This document shows, piece after piece, positions 58,553 through 64,000 of a stretch of 64,000 nt of DNA; positions within the stretch are counted from its first letter, which is position 1; every line of letters begins with the position of its first letter. This DNA is from Xestospongia muta. Its lineage: Eukaryota > Porifera > Demospongiae > Haplosclerida > Petrosiidae. Below the pieces are notes generated by a model. The model had not been told where the DNA came from. It was given only the letters and a program-made list of their open reading frames with translations, and made no database searches. The stretch is from positions 3,981,135-4,045,134 of the forward strand of contig OY848920.1 in the NCBI GenBank assembly GCA_963693285.1. Reading direction: 5' to 3'. The translations under genes were made by a program, and so were the position numbers.

Positions 58553-59460
58553 CTAGAGATATTGTTGTTCTATCTTTGATGCAAGCCTTTTATTGGAGAC
58601 AATACGAGAGTGAAGACAAGAGACAATTGTCTGCCATGTGTATGGTTTAGTAGGCTTTGGGTTATTTTTCCAGAATTCAAGAACAGCATATAATCTTGGT
58701 ACAATGTCATCGTTGCAAATTCGGATGGATTCCAGGCGATAGTTTGGTACTTCAAGATAAATACCGATCTCAAACCATTTATGTGATGTTTCAATTAACT
58801 CTTTTATTAGCTGTTTTGTTGTTAACTCACTGGAAGAGGATGGATAAGGAGCTAACCAGAGACTTTCAGCCTCACTAGGTGAATACCAAACAGTACGAGG
58901 ACGCACTGAACAGATCACTTCTCCTTCTCTACCTATAGTAGCAATGTGTGGTTTACTGCTATCTTGACAACATTTATCAGCTCGGCAGTAGAATGCACAA
59001 TTTGGAATATTATTTATCTTGTATTTCCGATTCTCAATTACTTCCTTTAAACTGTCTACAAACGTATTTCGTATTTCAGAAAGATATTTCCTGAGGTAAT
59101 CCACTTCAGCTGTAGAATGGTAATGGACTTCAAGTTGATGAAATGAATCAACTACAGTGACAGCAATACGTAGACCAGCTATTTCAAAACTCATTGCATT
59201 GTTATGAGGAGTTTTAAGAGGTAGATCAGGATCATCAACTAATAGCTTGTATCCTTTGTTTGATAGACAAACAACTAATGCACAAAACAAACCAGCAGGA
59301 ACACAGCCCTCATTAAAATGGTATAGCAATGGAGTAGTAGATAGCTTATTCATGTCCTCAGGATTAAGACGACGCAAAAGAGCAGGCATAAATGTAGAGG
59401 AATGAATTAAAAATGCTGGTAACCTCCACTTCTGCGAACACTCTAGGTATGTAATGCTTA
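58553..59460 (-). pseudogene. 5'-truncated Roc-COR-like / death-domain gene
   Basis: The open frame 59389-58553 gives a COR-like end (LYHFNEGCVPAGLFCALVVC, CAFYCRADKCCQDSSKPH) followed in the same exon by a death domain (KWFEIGIYLEVPNYRLESI, LYAVLEFWKNNPKPTKPYTW) and a stop. Just upstream, YIPRVFAEVEVTSIF lies in another frame, aligning with YFIPTVLP of the GTPase exon at 18149-20209, so one frameshift is present. The P-loop half is missing altogether. Unlike the gene at 14.9-26.2 kb, the death domain is fused to the COR part without an intron. Confidence 0.75.
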
Positions 59461-59732
59461 GAGAAATCTTTCAAAATATGTAGTGAAACAATACCTCTTT
59501 TCACCATTTCTTCATACTCTCTTTAACATTAGTTATAGCTTCAAACAAACAAACAAGTTTAAACAAGTTAGTATTGCTTACCTTGTTGGTAGAAATTTAT
59601 AGTTGGATTTTGTGTGTTGTGTGTGTGTCTGTATGTGCTTCTTATTTGAATGACTACTGTTTGTTAAGTTAGACATTTCAGTTAGGTGTTAATAATATAT
59701 ATTTATTCTTTTTGTATATATGTAAGTTCACT

Positions 59733-61724
59733 TTAATTTTCATTAAGTCCATGGTGGGTGTGGTAGTGTTGGAAACAGTCATCACTCTTTCCAGTATGAC
59801 AGAAGTAAAGGCTGCAGTCACTACAATATCATTGAGTATCTCTTTGTTTATTTAGAAATGCATAACAATAGTGACACCTGTGTCTACTGCCATCGTGCTT
59901 TTGAGGAAAATGGTGCTGACAAACCTTTTTTCACTGGTAGACACAATGAAGGACAACCAGGATGCTTATGACCACAATCCAATCCAATGAGAAGGTAGCC
60001 TAAATTGAGGCAAAAGTCTTTCATTGTTTTGAATGGAGATGTGGGAAGGAATGTTTGCAAGAGGTAAGTGTTTGTAATTACGACATCAGTTACAAAGTAA
60101 AAGATGTACATATAAGCCTTATATCCTCTTGTGTTGAGGCAGTAGTACTGCCTCAGTTGATCATTATGATCAACTCCACCCATTTTTTGGTTATAGTTGG
60201 CGATTAGTTGAGAACAATTTACTAGTTTTTTTTTCTCCATTTTGTTGCTTCCTCTCCACTTGTGTTATTGCCAAAGGCTAAGAGTTTGTAGCAAGAGCAC
60301 TTACTACCTTCGTGTCTTGCTAGCTAGAATTCTCCCCTCTCCTTGAACCCTTTCTTTAGAATTGGTTTGAATTCTGTTGGATAGAACTTTCTATCTGAAC
60401 GCATGGTCTGCAGGCATAAATTTTGTCTTCTAGCAGATCCTTAAAAAGTGGAATGCCTATAAAAAAGTTATCACAGTATATGTGATGCTTTTTTCCGACA
60501 GTGCTTTTTGTTAATTCTCGGACAACCCATGACTCTAGTCCTGTTTCGGATCTCTTCTCCTTTCCACAGTATACTTGGTATTCACATACAAACCTATTGT
60601 CACTATCAGCCCTGACCCAAACTTTAAATACTCTCTTGATAGGCTTTTTGGGAACATATTGTTTCATTGCTGATCTGCCCTTAAATTTTATCATTGCCTG
60701 GTCTATACTGTTGTCACGATTTGGATTATATAATGTAAGGAATTTGTTGTTAAGAAATTCCAGAATTGGTCTTACTTTACCAAGACGATCATATTGTGGT
60801 GTACCTGGTAGTGCTAACATCGCATTGTCTACAAAATGGAGATATCATGAAATGTCCATGAATCTATCTCGAGAAATTCGATATGCTATGGGGGTGTAGT
60901 GATAATATGGGTCATTTTTCCAAAAATCATATATGGATGGTAATTTTACTATCCCCATTACGATCATAAATCCCAAGTATGCCTGCAATTCTTCAATAAA
61001 CACTTTTGTCCATTTGGCATACTTTTCTCCACCCATACATGTATTAGCATATCTGTTTATCTTGTCTACTATCAGTTGTAGAAGTGATTGTGTAAAAAAT
61101 AACATAAATGCCTGAAGTAGTGATGAAGGAACAAAAACAGTTGGTCCCACTGATTTAGTAAACGAATCTACAAAGACTGGCATGTAATTGTTTGACCATT
61201 TTATCTCCCCTAGGGTGTGGTCACTTGTGCATTGGCTATGAAGATATTTACAGTTGAGAAATGTACATTTATTGTATAACTTATCTTTATTTAGATTTGT
61301 TAGTGGCAGACACAGGATTTTCAAGAGAAGTCCTATTATGATTGTAGGTAAACTGTTATTTTGACATGTGTTCACTTACACTGATAGTGGTGTATCATTT
61401 AGTGAACTTGATGGACCTGCAAGTGACCCTATTTGTTGGTAGCTATTTATTTCACAATCAGTAAAAGGTAATATTTGTGATATTTACCATAGCGATGCAG
61501 GTAACTGGACTGGAGACTTTTCAACATCAACAGATATACCTTCTGTTATACTAAGATTGGTGGGTTTTACATACTTTGTAAATTATCTTATAATTTTATT
61601 AACAGTAGTTGTCCTCCATCTCATCATCTAATGTGTTGAATTCTTCATCACTCCCTGGATACATTGGATCATCATCAATAATACCCAAAACTTTATCTCT
61701 TGTAAATAATCGTCTATCTGTCAT
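59733..61724 (-). pseudogene. piggyBac-type transposase, decayed
   Basis: A possible start ATG at 61722-61724 gives an acidic N-terminus (DPMYPGSDEEFNTLDDE). The catalytic DDE-type domain lies at 61375-59884 in three frames. It keeps the three aspartates of the family: SIDQAMIKFKGR, YCDNFFIG and YNQKMGGVDHNDQ. The cysteine-rich C-terminal domain follows near 59890-59735 in another frame (CRHRCHYCYAF, LYFCHTGKSDDCF). I count at least three frameshifts (near 60835, 60400 and 60245) and a late stop. The terminal repeats were not recognised. It lies right after the Roc-COR pseudogene. Confidence 0.85.
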
Positions 61725-61854
61725 TCTATTTACATAATGCATTTGTTGTTATTTGTTTACATTTATTAAAGTGATGTACTAATTATAATGTGCATTATTA
61801 TGTGTATTTTATTAACAAGAAGTCCTTTCATAACAGAGTTAGTAGAAGAAGGGA
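61725..61854. other. flank of the piggyBac gene
   Basis: AT-rich; should contain the element end, but I cannot identify the inverted repeat. Confidence 0.3.
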
Positions 61855-62110
61855 TTACGTTTTTAGCAGTATTGCTATATTGGTATAGTGATTGTGACCT
61901 TAGGCCATTGAAAACATTGTAGCAAACATCAAGAGCTCAACCAAATTGATATCATTTGTCATGAAAATCAAGTAACTGCATTCGCTTGGAGCCTTTTGAA
62001 ATACTTGAGAAACATCTGTAAAATATAAGGGATTACAATAACACCTGTTCAATGTAATACATATATACATATATACACATGAGAACTTTAGTAGATACCT
62101 TCGATGTATT
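61855..62110 (-). repeat. duplicated block with a possible exon, copy 1
   Basis: Direct repeat of 63690-63950. On the minus strand an acceptor at 62016-62017 opens a short phase-1-like frame, VSQVFQKAPSECSYLIFM then NDINLVELLMFATMF. No domain is recognised. The second copy has a frameshift in the same segment. Confidence 0.45.
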
Positions 62111-62445
62111 GAATAGTTAGGTAAGAGAACATTAGTCTAAGTAAGTGATAAATATATCGTTATGTCCTTGAATATAATTTGGATAAGGCATGTAGCTTTG
62201 ATAACAAAAGCTAGTCATAATAATTATTTATTGAGTGATATATCATATGTAGCTCTAATGTCAAATTTGAATAGAATTATTGTATATACATAAGCCAAAC
62301 TGTTAGTGCCTTCTATTGTGGTACATTGTAAATGATCAATAATAAAGTCATGTTTATATGTTAGTTATCTTTCAAAGATACAAGTAGCTATGATACATAT
62401 GATGTATATAATTATATAGAAGTAAATGAGACTACAATGTATTTA

Positions 62446-62540
62446 TGTTGTGACTTGTATTACATGAATACCACTGTTACATTCAACCTAGTCAGTTATT
62501 TTTGGGCACATGATCACAAATGTACTTTTAAATACATGTA
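62446..62540 (+). repeat. dispersed repeat, second copy
   Basis: Counterpart of 13022-13115. Confidence 0.6.
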
Positions 62541-63289
62541 ATTGTGATCTGTCAAGGACTCTATTCCAGCTAACTCATTGGCTATTGCTATGGACTCCTT
62601 AGATGTATTTTGATTGGTTGTTGTACTGTATATATAGCTTGGTTTTGTTTATCGATTTTTAGTATTGGTTGTCCAGACACAGAGGGTAGGAAAGGGGGGT
62701 GCAAAGGGTGCTATAGTACCCCTACTTTTTTGTCTGACATTAATTTGTGACGTTAAATCATAGAAAGTATATGACTAGCATCATAGCACACCCAAAAATT
62801 GGACATTCATATTTGCATTCATGACATATTATTAACTAAACATTAACAATTTTTTTGAAGATGACATTGACCCTATGTGAAGAATTAAAATATATCTTAG
62901 AAGTATGATGACCAATTGCAGGTTTAATAATCTATTTCTGTTGTACATTCACAATGACCAAACTGATCAAGTTGACCTACATAAAGTGGCTAAGACATTT
63001 GTTTCCAGCAAACAAAGAAGAGTAAATTACTTTGGAAATTTTACTGAAAATTAATTAATCTTAAATTAAAATGGGACCCATGAATCATTGTAGCACCCTA
63101 CTTGAAATTATCTTCCTATCCCCCTGAGACAAATATAAAGTCTGAAATGTCCTGTCACATCTATTACCCCTTCCCCTAAGACTTCAACAGCTGTAAAAAA
63201 ACTCTTTTGGAATAATAATCTGAGCTGGTAGCTAGTAAAACAGTTCGTGAAATAACTTGTTCTACAAAACTATTTCAATTTCAATCTTC

Positions 63290-63620
63290 AGTGGTTTTAT
63301 GTTACAATCCCAATCATTTTGGAGACAATGCTATCATAGTGTGTGTTTCTCCAGTACAATAGTTCAAAATGGCTAGGGATATAGCTGCTACCTGATATCA
63401 TTGGCAATACGCCCAGAGATAGTAGATCTCTCAATCCATCTGTATTTATTGTAATATTGTAATAGAGGACTGGACATAGCAATGATAATTCAGATGATAA
63501 ACAAATAGCTGATTGATATCAATATGTTTAATGTAATTATCAAAGAAGTGTTTAATGACTCTGGTTATCCCCTGACGACAAGCTTCATGTAATACCAGTA
63601 TAAAACCACTATCAAAAGAC
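63290..63620 (-). pseudogene. possible ankyrin-repeat relic
   Basis: Minus-strand reading near 63620-63530 gives FILVLHEACRQGITRVIKHF, which looks like one ankyrin helix pair (LHEACRQG). Downstream frames are broken by stops. One repeat is weak evidence. Confidence 0.3.
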
Positions 63621-63689
63621 GACAGATGATATTAATGAAACAAAGATATTTGTGTAGACACAAAATGTGATACACTTTAATAGCAGAAT

Positions 63690-63950
63690 TTCTAAAGGAA
63701 TGGATTACTTTTTTAGGTGTATTATGATTATGATTTAGTCCATTGAAAACGTTGTAGCAAACATCAAGAGCTCAACCAAATTAATATCATTTGTCATGAA
63801 AATCAGGTAACTATATGTTCACTGGGAGCTTTCTGAAACACTTGAGAAACATCTGTAAAATACATGGGATAACAATAACACCTGTTCAATGTAATACATA
63901 TATACACATGCTAACTTTAGTAACTACTTTCAAATGTATTGAATAATTAG
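63690..63950 (-). repeat. duplicated block, copy 2
   Basis: Second copy of 61855-62110, with the shared phrase AACATCAAGAGCTCAACCAA. The offset is about 1.83 kb. Confidence 0.75.
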
Positions 63951-64000
63951 GCCATAGAAAATTATTCTGAATCAATGAAATAATACTGTTCACAAAAATA

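Noticed and set aside
62682..63126. Possible small inverted-repeat element (GGGTAGGAAAGGGG and GTAGCACCCTAC ends)
   Set aside because: The ends match poorly and no target duplication is visible.

Overview
The window is nuclear DNA of an invertebrate animal, most likely a demosponge; an Amphimedon-type genome is my best guess and is an inference. The sequence is AT-rich and has very short introns, some only 40 bp. It carries expanded death-domain and Roc-COR-like GTPase genes, a ZU5-like gene, a secreted fibrinogen-related protein of a kind common in sponges and cnidarians, and BEL/Pao, piggyBac and LINE relics. Nothing looks bacterial or viral. There is one run of 200 N.

Layout. Positions 1-13020 are a satellite array of 130-140 bp monomers arranged in a higher-order order. 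It is interrupted by a TTAA-flanked foldback DNA element (342-2018) and two truncated BEL/Pao retroelement fragments (about 2903-5872 and 11131-12389). Positions 13-26 kb hold a large minus-strand gene for which I can place eleven exons with matching phases: a start exon, two death-domain exons, a short linker, a 2.06 kb exon with a Roc-COR-like GTPase, five short linker exons and a third death-like domain. Positions 27.2-29.1 kb hold a minus-strand ZU5-like transmembrane gene. Positions 29.2-33.7 kb are decayed pieces of a second copy of the GTPase gene. Positions 34.9-37.5 kb hold a plus-strand gene for a ULP1-like cysteine protease with a PHD finger, preceded by thirteen tandem 24-residue repeat exons.

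Positions 39-58 kb are a cluster of fibrinogen-related genes. One copy, at 50566-51711, is intact; the others are relics. Mixed into this stretch are an N gap with a piggyBac fragment at its edge, a minisatellite, a LINE relic and another death-domain gene start (48.65-49.41 kb). That start faces away from the intact fibrinogen-like gene across 1.15 kb. Positions 58.5-61.7 kb hold a 5'-truncated Roc-COR/death pseudogene and a decayed piggyBac transposase. The last 2 kb are duplicated non-coding or relic DNA.

How the genes relate. The death-domain/Roc-COR and ZU5-like genes belong to families used in intracellular innate-immune or death signalling. The fibrinogen-related proteins are secreted and of a lectin-like class. 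The repeated duplications, shared promoters and relics suggest a fast-turnover immune-type locus, but no function can be proven from sequence alone. Exon models come from reading splice signals and phases by eye and have no transcript support.
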